From: Pseudarthrobacter sp. AL07
GTDB taxonomy: Bacteria; Actinomycetota; Actinomycetes; Actinomycetales; Micrococcaceae
Direction of reading: 5' to 3'
DNA length: 64,000 nt
Assembly: GCF_029960665.1 (NCBI RefSeq)
Contig: NZ_JASBRB010000004.1
Location: 124,001 to 188,000, forward strand
The translations under genes and the position numbers were made by a program. Shown here one piece after another: positions 42,957 to 54,148 of the stretch (the first letter of the stretch is position 1; each line of letters begins with the position of its first letter). The notes under the pieces were generated by a model. The model saw nothing but the letters and a program-made list of their open reading frames with translations, ran no database searches and was not told where the DNA came from.

Positions 42957-43448
42957 ATGGGCAAGCCCGGGGTACTTCTGGCACTGATGACGACGGCGGT
43001 TCTCACCTCCGGTTGCTACTACTACCCCGCCCCGACGCCGTGCCCGATGATTGCCCAGGCGTCAGCGGTCTCTGTGACCGTGGCCCGGGAGTACGTACCG
43101 CAGGTGGGCTCACTGCGTCTCAAGGCCTGCCAGGACGGCGTCTGTAAAGAAGCCGGCGTCGAGCTTTTCACCGGCACTGCCTCGATTGACCAAGGCTGCA
43201 CACCGGAAGGGGTCTGCTCCGCCACGGCTTCCCCTGACGGGACCATGATCGGGATGCTGATGCTGGAGTCCCTCACCGAGGCCCCGATGGCGCTGACCGC
43301 CACCGCAGCTGCTCCGGACGGATCGGCTCTGCCGGTGCACACCCTGAATTTCCGGCCCCGCGGCGCCTATCCCTACGGTGAGCACTGCGGGAAGTTCGTC
43401 ACCGCTGCGGTGATTCTCGACGCCCAGGGCCTGCGACAGGCTGCGTGA
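42957..43448 (+). CDS. Small lipoprotein of unknown function
   Basis: This 163-aa protein has a short signal peptide and a lipobox, LTSGCYYYP (Cys about 20). The mature part is beta-rich with several Cys pairs (LKACQDGVCKEAG; GCTPEGVCSATASPDGT). No family recognised. It follows the DUF3592 pair closely and may belong to the same unit. Confidence 0.75.
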   Translation: MGKPGVLLALMTTAVLTSGCYYYPAPTPCPMIAQASAVSVTVAREYVPQVGSLRLKACQDGVCKEAGVELFTGTASIDQGCTPEGVCSATASPDGTMIGMLMLESLTEAPMALTATAAAPDGSALPVHTLNFRPRGAYPYGEHCGKFVTAAVILDAQGLRQAA

Positions 43449-43572
43449 CTGATGGCGGCCAAGGGCCCTCCGGCCCCGCCCTTGACTTCCACCCAGGACG
43501 CTTCTACGGTCTGTATTACCAGCCTCGGCAACATTGGATTTACAACAGGTTCGCCGCCGGGAAGGGGTTGTG

Positions 43573-43863
43573 ATGCCACTTTCAGATAGAGAGCGGAAAC
43601 AGCTTGAGGAGCTGGAGTTGGGCCTGTCTGCAGACGATCCGCGGCTCGCCGAGGAACTCTCGTCCGGCTCCGTGGGCACGAGGTTTGGGCGCCGCACGTA
43701 CTTCGGTGCCATCGCATGCCTGTTCGGACTGGTGCTGCTTATTGTCGGCGTCAGCACTCAGATCATCGCGATCGGCGTTGGCGGTTTCCTCCTGATGGGA
43801 GCCGGCACGTACCTGCTCGTGGACAAGCGCTCCTTCAATCTGGGCCGCAGCCAGGTCAAATAG
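43573..43863 (+). CDS. DUF3040 membrane protein
   Basis: This 96-aa protein starts MPLSDRERKQLEELELGLSA, the DUF3040 signature, and has two helices (about 45-62 and 64-82). Family function unknown. GGGAAGGGG lies 4-8 nt before the ATG; an upstream in-frame ATG at 43534 has no ribosome site. Confidence 0.9.
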   Translation: MPLSDRERKQLEELELGLSADDPRLAEELSSGSVGTRFGRRTYFGAIACLFGLVLLIVGVSTQIIAIGVGGFLLMGAGTYLLVDKRSFNLGRSQVK

Positions 43864-43877
43864 CTCCAGTCCACGGC

Positions 43878-44585
43878 CTACGGCTCGCCGAAGCCGGCCT
43901 GCACCAGGCCGCCAACGTAGTTCAGGGCACGCTCTGCGTCGGGCCCCCAAGCCTCGATGTGGAGCATGGATCCCTTACCTGCCGCCAGGATCATCAGGGA
44001 TGTCATTGACGCGCCATCCACGCCGTTGACCGTGACTTCGGCGTTGAGGGACGCCAGGCCGCCCGCGATCTTGGCGGCCGGGCGGGCGTGCATGCCAGCC
44101 TCGTTCACCAGTTCGAAGTCGCCGGTGAAGTCCGGCCCCGGACCGGTGACGGACCCTTCAGCCACGGTATTGACAGCCAGGGCTAGCGAAGCAGCCGCCA
44201 CGTCCGGCCCCAGTCCGTAGACCGCTTCGGCGGCATGTTTAACTGCCTTCGCATCGGCACCGCCCTGCGCGGCCACCGCGGCAGCAACCAGGCCCTCCAC
44301 CAGGGGCGCGTCCGCCAGAAGCACACCGGCCCGCTCCTCCACGAATTCCAGGGCCGATTCCGCCGTCATCACGGCAGATCCCAGGTCTGTCAGGACAACC
44401 ACGCCATCGCCGCCGGCCGCCTGGTCCAGGGCGGACATGACTTTTTCCAGGCTCGTTCCGATCCTGCCGTCTGCGGTGCCCCCGGCGGCGAGGATGACGA
44501 CGTCGGGCGCCATCTGGGCGGCAAGTTCCACGGCGCCGTCGGCTATTTTTTCGCTATGGGAAACCACCACCAGACGAACTGTCAC
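43878..44585 (-). CDS. dhaM: PTS-dependent dihydroxyacetone kinase, phosphoryl-donor subunit DhaM
   Basis: This 235-aa protein has an EIIA(Man)-type domain (1-130; LVVVSHSEKIADGAVELAAQ with the phosphorylated His at about 10) fused to an HPr domain (about 150-235; NEAGMHARPAAKIAGGLA with the active His). It passes phosphate from the PTS to DhaL-ADP. The GTG start overlaps the dhaL stop (GTGA), so translation is coupled. Confidence 0.95.
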   Translation of the reverse strand: MTVRLVVVSHSEKIADGAVELAAQMAPDVVILAAGGTADGRIGTSLEKVMSALDQAAGGDGVVVLTDLGSAVMTAESALEFVEERAGVLLADAPLVEGLVAAAVAAQGGADAKAVKHAAEAVYGLGPDVAAASLALAVNTVAEGSVTGPGPDFTGDFELVNEAGMHARPAAKIAGGLASLNAEVTVNGVDGASMTSLMILAAGKGSMLHIEAWGPDAERALNYVGGLVQAGFGEP

Positions 44586-45214
44586 GCTGCGGCCCCCACG
44601 GCTGCCCGGAGAATCAGCGCACTCGAGGCGGCGCCCGGATCGCGGTGGCCCGCGCTCCGCTCCCCCAGGTAGCTGGCGCGGCCCTTGCGGGCCACCAACG
44701 GGTCGGTGGCCACGGCGCCGGCTTCAGCCGCTTCGGCCGCAGCCACCAGCACGCCAAGGACGGTGCCGGCACCGTCCTTGGCGGCGGCCTGTGCAGCCTC
44801 CACAGCGGGGGTCCATGCATCCACCATGGTCTTGTCGCCGGGTTCGGCCTTGCCCCGGGCCACGATCCCGTCGCGGGCAGCCCCGAGCGCTTCGGCAAGG
44901 CGTTCCGGATCAATTTCGGCCGCGTCTCCCAGGGCGGTGGAGGCGCGCAGGAACGCGGTTCCGTACAAGGGACCTGCGGCGCCGCCCACCTTGGACATCA
45001 GGGTCATGGCAGTCAGCTTCAGGGCCGCGCCGGGCGTCTCAGGCTGCGCTTCAGCCAGTTTCTCCAGCACCGCCTGGAAGCCGCGGTCCATGTTCTCGCC
45101 GTGGTCCGAGTCCCCGATCGCACGGTCGAGTTCGATGAGCCACACCCGGTTTTCCGCCATGGCCTGGGCGCAGAGAGTCAGCCATCTGACGGCCCATTTC
45201 ACGTCCAGCACCAC
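44582..45214 (-). CDS. dhaL: Dihydroxyacetone kinase ADP-binding subunit DhaL
   Basis: This protein of about 210 aa has the DhaL motifs DRAIGDSDHGENMDRGFQA (metal-binding Asp residues, about 32), LMSKVGGAAGPLYGTAFLRA and PGDKTMVDAWTPAVEAAQ. It holds ADP/ATP and phosphorylates DHA bound to DhaK. The start is taken as GTG at 45214, just after the dhaK stop; the upstream in-frame frame overlaps dhaK. Confidence 0.95.
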   Translation of the reverse strand: MVLDVKWAVRWLTLCAQAMAENRVWLIELDRAIGDSDHGENMDRGFQAVLEKLAEAQPETPGAALKLTAMTLMSKVGGAAGPLYGTAFLRASTALGDAAEIDPERLAEALGAARDGIVARGKAEPGDKTMVDAWTPAVEAAQAAAKDGAGTVLGVLVAAAEAAEAGAVATDPLVARKGRASYLGERSAGHRDPGAASSALILRAAVGAAA

Positions 45215-45216
45215 GG

Positions 45217-46218
45217 TTACACGCCCCAACGCAGGGCTGCGGTGTGCACCGGAGCGTCCCACAGCTGCGTCAGTTCATCGTCGAGCCGGAGCACCGAGAT
45301 GGAGCAGCCCTGCATTTCCAGGGACGTGATGTAGTTCCCTACCAGCGAGCGTTCGACGGCGGCTCCACGTTCTGCGATCACCTGGGCAGCGCGGCGGTAG
45401 ACGATGTACAGCTCGCTCAGGGGGGTGCCGCCCATGCCGTTGACGAACAGCAGTACTTTTTCGCCGCCGGTGATGCCCAGGTCGCTGAGGACCGGGTCCA
45501 GCAGGCGGTCCGTGATGCCGTCAGCGTTCTCCATCGGGATTTTGTGCCGGCCGGGCTCGCCATGGATGCCGATGCCGATCTCGATCTCATCATCCGCCAG
45601 GTCGAAACTGGGCGTTCCCGCATGCGGTACTGTGCACGCGGACAGCGCAACCCCCATGGTGCGGACGTTGCTGTTGACGCGGTCACCGATCGCGGCCACG
45701 GCATCGAGGCTATCGCCCCGCTCAGCGGCGGCGCCGGCGATTTTCTCGACCAGAACGGTGCCGCCCACTCCGCGGCGGCCTGCGGTATACAGGGAGTCCT
45801 CCACCGCGACGTCGTCATTGACCAGGACCGTGCGGATGTCCACACCTTCGGCCTGCGCCAGCTCCGCTGCGGTCTCAAAGTTCAGGACGTCGCCGGTGTA
45901 GTTCTTCACGATATGGACGACGCCGGCACCCGAGCTAACGGCGAGCGTCGCCGGAAGAATCTGGTCCGGCGTCGGCGAGGTGAACACCGCCCCCGGCACG
46001 GCGGCGTCGAGCATTCCCAGCCCGACAAACCCGGCGTGGAGCGGCTCGTGGCCGCTGCCCCCTCCGGAAACGAGTCCGACTTTCCCTGCCACCGGCGCGT
46101 CTTTGCGCGTGACGTACTTCGGATCGGCGGTGACGGTGACAAGTCCCGCGTGGGCCAGACCGAATCCCTCGACGGATTCGTCAACCACGGAACGGGGATC
46201 ATTGATGAGCTTTTTCAT
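45217..46218 (-). CDS. dhaK: Dihydroxyacetone kinase substrate-binding subunit DhaK
   Basis: This 333-aa protein has [18 protein letters not shown] (about 50), [20 protein letters not shown] (about 103) and [16 protein letters not shown] with the His that binds dihydroxyacetone covalently (about 213). First gene of dhaKLM, which converts dihydroxyacetone to DHAP. Two dyads upstream (46319-46412) may carry its control. Confidence 0.96.
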   Translation of the reverse strand: MKKLINDPRSVVDESVEGFGLAHAGLVTVTADPKYVTRKDAPVAGKVGLVSGGGSGHEPLHAGFVGLGMLDAAVPGAVFTSPTPDQILPATLAVSSGAGVVHIVKNYTGDVLNFETAAELAQAEGVDIRTVLVNDDVAVEDSLYTAGRRGVGGTVLVEKIAGAAAERGDSLDAVAAIGDRVNSNVRTMGVALSACTVPHAGTPSFDLADDEIEIGIGIHGEPGRHKIPMENADGITDRLLDPVLSDLGITGGEKVLLFVNGMGGTPLSELYIVYRRAAQVIAERGAAVERSLVGNYITSLEMQGCSISVLRLDDELTQLWDAPVHTAALRWGV

Positions 46219-46318
46219 GGCAGAACTCCTGGGGTGTGGGTGCGTCCTGGAGGATGCACTTTGACCCTACTACCGCCGCCTGAAGTCCGGTAGGCCTGCG
46301 ACGATGCGGTGGAAGCGG

Positions 46319-46348
46319 TAAGGGACAGCCCCCAATGACTGTCCCTTA
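46319..46348. promoter_or_regulatory. Perfect 10-bp inverted repeat upstream of dhaK
   Basis: TAAGGGACAG (46319-46328) and CTGTCCCTTA (46339-46348) are separated by 10 nt. It may be an operator or a terminator-like hairpin between dhaK and the acetyltransferase gene. Confidence 0.5.
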
Positions 46349-46392
46349 CGGCAGGCCCCACACTGCAACCTCGTAAGTTTATCCATCAATTC

Positions 46393-46412
46393 GACATAAA
46401 GCTATTTATGTC
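46393..46412. promoter_or_regulatory. AT-rich perfect dyad between dhaK and the acetyltransferase gene
   Basis: GACATAAA-GCTA-TTTATGTC is a perfect 8+4+8 inverted repeat in a local AT-rich patch (46376-46412). It could be a regulator site for dhaK or the end of the preceding transcript. Confidence 0.5.
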
Positions 46413-46462
46413 ACAGGGTGACTTCTTCCCGCGGTTGCCCGCGGCAGGGTGATTGGGGGTGC

Positions 46463-46978
46463 CTAGAGGGTCTTGATCATGCGGGTGTTGCCCAGGGTGT
46501 TGGGCTTGACCCTCGCCAGGTCCAGGAACTCGGCAACGCCTTCGTCATGGGAGCGCAGCAGCTCGGAGTAGACCACCGGGTCCACGGCCGTCTGGTCGGC
46601 CATGACCTCGAAGCCGTGGCGCTTGAAAAAATCCACCTCGAACGTGAGGCAGAAGACCCGGGCCACGCCCAGTTCACGGGCCTCGGCCAGCAGGCTTTCC
46701 ACCAGTACGTGCCCTACACCCTTGCCGCGCCACGCGTCCGATGCGGCCAGCGTGCGGACTTCTGCGAGATCCTCCCACATAACGTGCAGGGCGCCGCAGC
46801 CGATGACTTCGCCGTCGTCGGCTTCTGCGATCCGGAACTCCTGGAGGCTTTCGTAATAGGCTACGGTCTCTTTCGCCATCAGGATCCGCTGCACAGCCAA
46901 CGGCGCCACAAGGCCCTTGATGGCGGCCACGTCGCTGGTACGTGCGGAACGGATGTGGAAGGAATCAGAGTCGGTCAC
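46463..46978 (-). CDS. Amino-acid N-acetyltransferase, ArgA-type GNAT
   Basis: This 171-aa single-domain GNAT resembles the stand-alone N-acetylglutamate synthase of actinobacteria (Rv2747-like): IRSARTSDVAAIKGLVAPLA, VIGCGALHVMWEDLAEVRTL, and the acetyl-CoA loop DAWRGKGVGHVLVESLLAEA, then FCLTFEVDFFKRHGFEVM. It likely makes N-acetylglutamate for arginine synthesis. GTG start with TAGGAT (complement of 46985-46990) 6 nt upstream. Confidence 0.88.
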   Translation of the reverse strand: MTDSDSFHIRSARTSDVAAIKGLVAPLAVQRILMAKETVAYYESLQEFRIAEADDGEVIGCGALHVMWEDLAEVRTLAASDAWRGKGVGHVLVESLLAEARELGVARVFCLTFEVDFFKRHGFEVMADQTAVDPVVYSELLRSHDEGVAEFLDLARVKPNTLGNTRMIKTL

Positions 46979-47070
46979 CCCATAATCCTACGGTGGCACC
47001 CGGCCGGCTTCGGCCGCTCCGGCTGGGCTGGGGCGCTCCCGGACTCAACACCGGGAAGCCGGACAACACG

Positions 47071-47106
47071 AAGGCCCCGCCGCTCCTTTCGGAGTGGCGG
47101 AGCCTT
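47071..47106 (-). terminator. Terminator after clpC
   Basis: AAGGCTCCGCCACTCC-GAAA-GGAGCGGCGGGGCCTT on the - strand is a 16-bp stem with two mismatches, just after the clpC stop. Confidence 0.8.
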
Positions 47107-47118
47107 CGCTTTTGGTGG

Positions 47119-49611
<2,493 letters not shown>

Positions 49612-49624
49612 TTTCGCCACACTC

Positions 49625-50002
49625 CTAGCTACGACGTACTTTGATGCTACGTGGCAGACCCACTATTGGGGAGCGTGTTCGCCACAGGGGAAACATGACG
49701 TGTTCAACCTCCCGTCATCCTGCTCATGACCGCGGCGTCAGGAGCGGAACGCAGTAAGGGACGACGACGGCTCAAGGATCACCAAGGCCCGCTAATTAGA
49801 GACATTTCGGGTGTCTCCCGCCACGCAAAGATTCGAGTGGGCGAATTCGCGCCGGCGACCCAGACCAGAGGCTCAAAGCGAATCACCGGCTCGCCGTCAG
49901 GAAATCGCGCGGAGATTTGCCCAACGGCACGGCTGAAAAGTTTTGGCCAGCAAGGGTTTCGCGCATGCCAAAGTCCGTCTTTGCGCATTTACAATTGGCA
50001 TC
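49625..50002. other. Intergenic region between lsr2 terminator and clpC
   Basis: No gene with a plausible start or motif was seen on either strand. The stretch must hold the clpC promoter. No HAIR or CIRCE element was recognised. Confidence 0.5.
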
Positions 50003-50039
50003 AAAAAACCCTGCCCCCACCCCGAAGGTGAAGACAGGG
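50003..50039 (-). terminator. Rho-independent terminator after lsr2
   Basis: On the - strand CCCTGTCTTCACC-TTC-GGGGTGGGGGCAGGG forms a long stem followed by TTTTTT. Confidence 0.85.
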
Positions 50040-50066
50040 CCTATTACGCCGATGGAGATGGGCAGA

Positions 50067-50396
50067 TCAGGAATTTGCCTTTTGGTAGGCTTCCTGAATT
50101 TCAGCCTGAATTCGGCCGCGGCTGTTAACCGTGTAGCCGTTATCCCGCGCCCACTGGCGGATCTGCGCGGAGTCGTTGGGGCGGGTGCCTGCAACCGGCT
50201 TGGTGCGGGTAGGCCTGCCGGCCGAGGTTTTGCGTCCGGCCGCAACAAAGCGCCCCAGGGCAGAACGGAGCTCGGCCGCATTGGCCGAGGACAGATCGAT
50301 TTCGTAGCTGACCCCATCGAGGCCGAAACGGACGTTTTCGTCCGCCGATCCCCCATCAAGATCATCGACGAGGATGATGTTTACTTTCTGTGCCAT
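50067..50396 (-). CDS. lsr2: Lsr2 family nucleoid-associated protein
   Basis: This 109-aa protein has the Lsr2 dimerisation domain (1-60; VNIILVDDLDGGSADENVRF, VSYEIDLSSANAAELRSALG) and the C-terminal AT-rich DNA-binding domain (about 75-109; IRQWARDNGYTVNSRGRI, with the RGR hook). Lsr2 silences AT-rich and acquired DNA, like H-NS. Such DNA is present here at 34477-39000. A 26-bp palindrome lies about 100 bp upstream. Confidence 0.96.
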   Translation of the reverse strand: MAQKVNIILVDDLDGGSADENVRFGLDGVSYEIDLSSANAAELRSALGRFVAAGRKTSAGRPTRTKPVAGTRPNDSAQIRQWARDNGYTVNSRGRIQAEIQEAYQKANS

Positions 50397-50496
50397 TAAA
50401 TATGTCTTCCTCTTGGAAAGGTTCGGTTGTCAGAAAATGAGGATGTTCCTGTAAAAAGTATGGGCCTCTTTATGGCAACGCGTCAAAGCGTTCAAT

Positions 50497-50522
50497 CGTT
50501 CCTGTGGATATCCACAGGAACG
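50497..50522. promoter_or_regulatory. Perfect 26-bp palindrome upstream of lsr2
   Basis: The arm CGTTCCTGTGGAT is followed at once by its reverse complement, with no spacer. A further half copy (GTTCCTGT) lies at 50445-50452, closer to lsr2. This fits a protein-binding site better than an RNA hairpin. Confidence 0.6.
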
Positions 50523-50541
50523 CGCACAAATCTCTTTCGAG

Positions 50542-50721
50542 CTATTTGTCCGATTCGGGGTTCTGTTCCTTCAAGGGCACGCCGGAACGCGATTCCGCCT
50601 CGGCTTGGGCCCGTGCTTCAGCCTTACGCTCGGACTTATCGGCATTGAAGATGGATTTCATGGCAAACCAAAAAAGCAGGCCAACCACCAACGAGGGCAG
50701 GAGTACGGCTACATATTCCAT
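50542..50721 (-). CDS. Small membrane protein (59 aa) downstream of lysS
   Basis: This 59-aa protein has one N-terminal membrane helix (MEYVAVLLPSLVVGLLFWFA) followed by a charged, Ala/Glu/Lys-rich tail (KSERKAEARAQAEAESRSG) that likely forms a helix in the cytoplasm. Its ATG is 2 nt after the lysS stop (TGA-CC-ATG), so it is co-translated. Similar tiny proteins follow lysS in related genomes as hypothetical genes. Function unknown. Confidence 0.8.
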   Translation of the reverse strand: MEYVAVLLPSLVVGLLFWFAMKSIFNADKSERKAEARAQAEAESRSGVPLKEQNPESDK

Positions 50722-50723
50722 GG

Positions 50724-52256
50724 TCAGTGGCCTTCGGGCTTCAGAAGCGGGAAAAGGATGGTTTCGCGGATACCGGCGCCGGTGAACAACATCACCAGCC
50801 GGTCAATACCCAGGCCGATGCCGCCCATGGGCGGTGCGCCGTATTCCAGGGCCCGCAGGAAGTCCTCGTCCAGCTGCATGGCCTCGACATCGCCCGCGGC
50901 AGCGTGCCGCGACTGTTCAGTCAGCCGCTCACGCTGGATGACGGGGTCGATCAGCTCGGAGAAGGCGGTGCCGCGTTCCATCCCGCCGATGATGAGGTCC
51001 CAGGCTTCGATCAGCCGGCTGTCCTCCCGGTGCGGGCGGGCCAGAGGCTGGGCAGACGGCGGGTAGTCGTACACAAACGTGGGGTTCAGGAGCGTGGGTT
51101 CCACAATTTCGCCGAACAGCTCCACGGCCAGTTTCTCGGCGTCCCACTTCGGGTCCACCTTGACCTCGTGCTTTTGGGCGATTTCGCGGAGCACCTCAAG
51201 CGACGTGTCCGGCGTGACTTCCTGGCCAACGGCGTCGGACAGTCCGGGGTAGACCGAAACCCAGGCCCAGTCGCCGTCGAGGTTGATCTCCCCGGCTTCG
51301 GTCTGGAGGGTGCGGCCCACACCCACGGCGTCAGCGGCGTCGAGGATGATCTCCTTGATGCGCTCGGCCATGACGAACTGGTCAGCCCAGGCCTCGTAGC
51401 ACTCAAGGGTGGTGAATTCGGGGCTGTGGGTGGAGTCCACGCCCTCGTTGCGGAAGACGCGGCCCATGTCGTAGACGCGGTCGATCCCGCCCACTACGGC
51501 GCGCTTGAGGTAAAGCTCGGTGGCAATGCGGAGGGTCATTTTCTGGTCGAACGCGTTCATGTGCGTCTCGAACGGGCGGGCCAGGGCGCCGCCGTGGACC
51601 AGCTGCAGGATGGGGGTTTCCACCTCGACGTAGCTGTGGCGGTGCAGGCTCTCGCGGATGGAACGGGTAATCGCTGCGCGGGTGTAGACCATTTCCCGGG
51701 CTTCGTCGCGCACCATCAGGTCCACGTAGCGCTGGCGGACGCGGGTTTCCTCGTTCAGTTCCGCGTGCAGCACCGGCAACGGACGGAGTGCTTTGGAGGC
51801 CATGGACCAGGACTCGGCCATCACGGACAACTCGCCGCGGCGGGAGGAAATCACTTCGCCCTTGATGAACACGTGGTCTCCGAGGTCCGCGAGCGCCTTC
51901 CAGTCCGCGAGCGCTTCCTCGCCCACGTTGGCCAGGCTGAGCATCGCCTGGAGCCGGGTGCCCTTGCCGTCAACGCCGCCTTCCTGGAGCGTGGCGAAGC
52001 AAAGCTTGCCGGTATTTCGCACAAAAACCACGCGGCCGGTGACGCCTACAACATCGCCCGTGGTGTCGTCAGCCTCAAGGTGCGAGTACTTTTCGCGGAT
52101 CTCCGTGAGGGAATGCGTGCGTTCCACACCGACCGGATATGCCTCGGTGCCGCGCTCGATCAGCTTCGCGCGCTTGTCCATGCGGATGCGCATCTGCTCG
52201 CTGGCGTCGAGCGGCTCTGGGACATTTTTTGGGGTGGGGGTGTTTTGGGAAGTCAC
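50724..52256 (-). CDS. lysS: Lysyl-tRNA synthetase, class II
   Basis: This 510-aa synthetase has an N-terminal OB-fold anticodon domain (about 60-170; GDVVGVTGRVVFVRNTGKLC) and a class II core: motif 1 RQRYVDLMVRDEAREM, motif 2 FRNEGVDSTHSPEFTTLE and motif 3 GLGIDRLVMLFTGAGIRETI. It ends KPEGH. The GTG start at 52256 follows TAGGGA; a longer upstream frame is antisense to the hydrolase gene and is rejected. Its promoter lies back to back with the first alpha/beta hydrolase. Confidence 0.97.
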   Translation of the reverse strand: MTSQNTPTPKNVPEPLDASEQMRIRMDKRAKLIERGTEAYPVGVERTHSLTEIREKYSHLEADDTTGDVVGVTGRVVFVRNTGKLCFATLQEGGVDGKGTRLQAMLSLANVGEEALADWKALADLGDHVFIKGEVISSRRGELSVMAESWSMASKALRPLPVLHAELNEETRVRQRYVDLMVRDEAREMVYTRAAITRSIRESLHRHSYVEVETPILQLVHGGALARPFETHMNAFDQKMTLRIATELYLKRAVVGGIDRVYDMGRVFRNEGVDSTHSPEFTTLECYEAWADQFVMAERIKEIILDAADAVGVGRTLQTEAGEINLDGDWAWVSVYPGLSDAVGQEVTPDTSLEVLREIAQKHEVKVDPKWDAEKLAVELFGEIVEPTLLNPTFVYDYPPSAQPLARPHREDSRLIEAWDLIIGGMERGTAFSELIDPVIQRERLTEQSRHAAAGDVEAMQLDEDFLRALEYGAPPMGGIGLGIDRLVMLFTGAGIRETILFPLLKPEGH

Positions 52257-52323
52257 AATCCCTAAGTTTACCGGGCATTCCCGCCACCGGTTCCCGGCAG
52301 CCGCCCGGGCATAGACTCGGGCT

Positions 52324-53211
52324 GTGGAGACGTGGAAAGTTGAAGCGGAGGACGGCGGGCGCCTCGACGTCCATTCCTTCCGTACCCCCGCAGGACTGGA
52401 CCCGTCGACGACGGCGGGACCTCCCGGCGTCGTACTCATCCACGGCACTTTGGTCACGGACGCCCTCTACCGGCCTTTTGCCCGGAAGCTCAGCGTCCTG
52501 CTGGGCCGGCCGGTGCACTGCTACAACCGCCGCGGCAGGGCGGGGTCCGCCCCGCAGCCGGAAGACTATTCGGTGAAGACGGAGATCAGTGACCTTGCGG
52601 CGGTCATGCGCGAGACGGGTTCCACGGACGTGGTGGCCCATAGCTATGGCGGTTTCGTGGCGCTGCAGGCGGCCCGGACCCTGCCCGTGGGCCGGCTGGT
52701 GACCTATGACGCTGCGGTGTCGCTGTCCGGAAACCTGAGCCACCGCTGGCGGCCGGAGCTTGAGGACGCCGTCACCGCAGGCCAGCTTAACCATGCCTGG
52801 GCGCACCTGGTCCAGGGCCTGGCCACGGCGGGCCCGCTGTCCTACCTGCCGCTCGGCGCGCTGCGGATGTTGAGCATTCTCTCCGCCAAAACCAACATGG
52901 GCGCGGAAATGCGCCAGCTGCTGCCCACGGCCGTCACCGAAATGCGGGCGGTACTGGACGCCGACGCCGAACTGGAGAATTTCACCACCCTCACCGCCCC
53001 CGTCCTGATGCTCAGCGGCGGCTGGAGTCCGGCGTATTTTGCCGAGACCGGCCGCCAACTGGCGGCCGCCGTGCCATCGATCACCTTCCAGGTGGTCCCC
53101 GGCCAGCTGCACGAGGGACCCATCCGGCCCGGCAAGGGCCTGGCCGTGCGGATTGCCCGGTTCATCAACGGCAGCGACGGCCAGGCCCGAACTCTGGGGA
53201 GGCGCCGATAG
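52324..53211 (+). CDS. Alpha/beta hydrolase 1 of a tandem triplet
   Basis: This 295-aa alpha/beta hydrolase has VVLIHGTLVTDALYRPFARK (oxyanion region, about 37), the strand-loop HCYNRRGRAGSAPQPEDYSV (about 68), nucleophile elbow VVAHSYGGFVALQA (Ser about 105) and a C-terminal VVPGQLHEGPIRP with the likely catalytic His. Substrate unknown. TAGACT (52312-52317) lies 6 nt before the GTG, so it is probably leaderless. Confidence 0.88.
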   Translation: METWKVEAEDGGRLDVHSFRTPAGLDPSTTAGPPGVVLIHGTLVTDALYRPFARKLSVLLGRPVHCYNRRGRAGSAPQPEDYSVKTEISDLAAVMRETGSTDVVAHSYGGFVALQAARTLPVGRLVTYDAAVSLSGNLSHRWRPELEDAVTAGQLNHAWAHLVQGLATAGPLSYLPLGALRMLSILSAKTNMGAEMRQLLPTAVTEMRAVLDADAELENFTTLTAPVLMLSGGWSPAYFAETGRQLAAAVPSITFQVVPGQLHEGPIRPGKGLAVRIARFINGSDGQARTLGRRR

Positions 53212-53259
53212 GTTGCCTTGCCCGGCGGGGAGCCTTACCGCGCGCCTAGGATGGGGAGC

Positions 53260-54114
53260 GTGAAAGCACAGGACGTCCCCACGCACGACGGCGGCAGGCT
53301 GGCTTTGTACAGCTACGGAACCGAGGATGCGCCGGGAGAACGCCGTGTGGTGGTCATCGGCGGAGCCTTCCTCACGGCCCTGATCTACCGGCCCTTCTCG
53401 ATGGCTTTGGCCGACGGGCTGGGCGACGGGTGGGCAGTGGACGTCTACGACCGGCGTGGGCGGGGCAACTCCACCGAGCAGCCGGCGGATTACTCCATGG
53501 CCACGGAAATTGCCGATGTCCGCACGGTCATGGATGCGACGGGTGCCCGCAACGTCCTGGGCCACAGTCTGGGCGGATCGGTGGCGCTGAACGCCGTCCA
53601 GGAGTTCGCAGGCACCTCATACGAACCGGACAAGCTGGCGGTCTACGACGCCGCAGTCAATATCGACGGCAGCATCGACATGTCCTGGCTGGACGAGTTC
53701 GAGGCCGCGGTGAACGCCGGCCGAGTGGGGCATGCCATGGCCCGAATGAAAAAGGGCATGCAGCCTGGCACCGCGCTGTCGAAGATCCCCGAGCCTGTCC
53801 TTGCGGGGCTTATGGCTGTGGTGTCGCGCACCAAAGTTAACAAGCTGCTCCGGGAGCTGATGCCAACCGGCGTGGGCGAACTGCGGGCCGCGTACGGCGA
53901 AGCCGAGCATGCAAGGAACTTCGCCGTCCTGCCCGCCAACACTCACTTTATGGTGGGCGGCAAGAGCCCGAGCTACTACAAGGTCACCGCCCAGCGCCTT
54001 CACGCGGCCGTCCCGGGGAGCACGTTCGAGGTCTCACCCAACGGCTTCCATGGCTCCATTCCGGCCGCAGTTAAGGAACTTGTCGCTGACATCGCGGATT
54101 ACTTCAAGGGCTGA
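53260..54114 (+). CDS. Alpha/beta hydrolase 2 of a tandem triplet
   Basis: This 284-aa paralogue of the preceding gene has VVVIGGAFLTALIYRPFSMA, VYDRRGRGNSTEQPADYSM, nucleophile elbow NVLGHSLGGSVALNAVQ (Ser about 107) and a terminal SPNGFHGSIPAAVKELV. The start is taken as the GTG at 53260, 7 nt after TAGGAT (53247-53252). An ATG at 53251 overlaps that -10 and is disfavoured. Confidence 0.88.
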   Translation: MKAQDVPTHDGGRLALYSYGTEDAPGERRVVVIGGAFLTALIYRPFSMALADGLGDGWAVDVYDRRGRGNSTEQPADYSMATEIADVRTVMDATGARNVLGHSLGGSVALNAVQEFAGTSYEPDKLAVYDAAVNIDGSIDMSWLDEFEAAVNAGRVGHAMARMKKGMQPGTALSKIPEPVLAGLMAVVSRTKVNKLLRELMPTGVGELRAAYGEAEHARNFAVLPANTHFMVGGKSPSYYKVTAQRLHAAVPGSTFEVSPNGFHGSIPAAVKELVADIADYFKG

Positions 54115-54148
54115 GGCTTTCCGCAGGTTGCTCGGCTAGGCTCGGATC

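Noticed and set aside
49726..50031. 101-codon frame on the + strand between clpC and lsr2
   Set aside because: Basic, low-complexity product, no ribosome site, and it crosses the lsr2 terminator.
52842..53565. Upstream or antisense extension of lysS and other long - strand frames under the hydrolase genes
   Set aside because: They are shadows of the alpha/beta hydrolase genes; lysS has a good GTG start at 52256.
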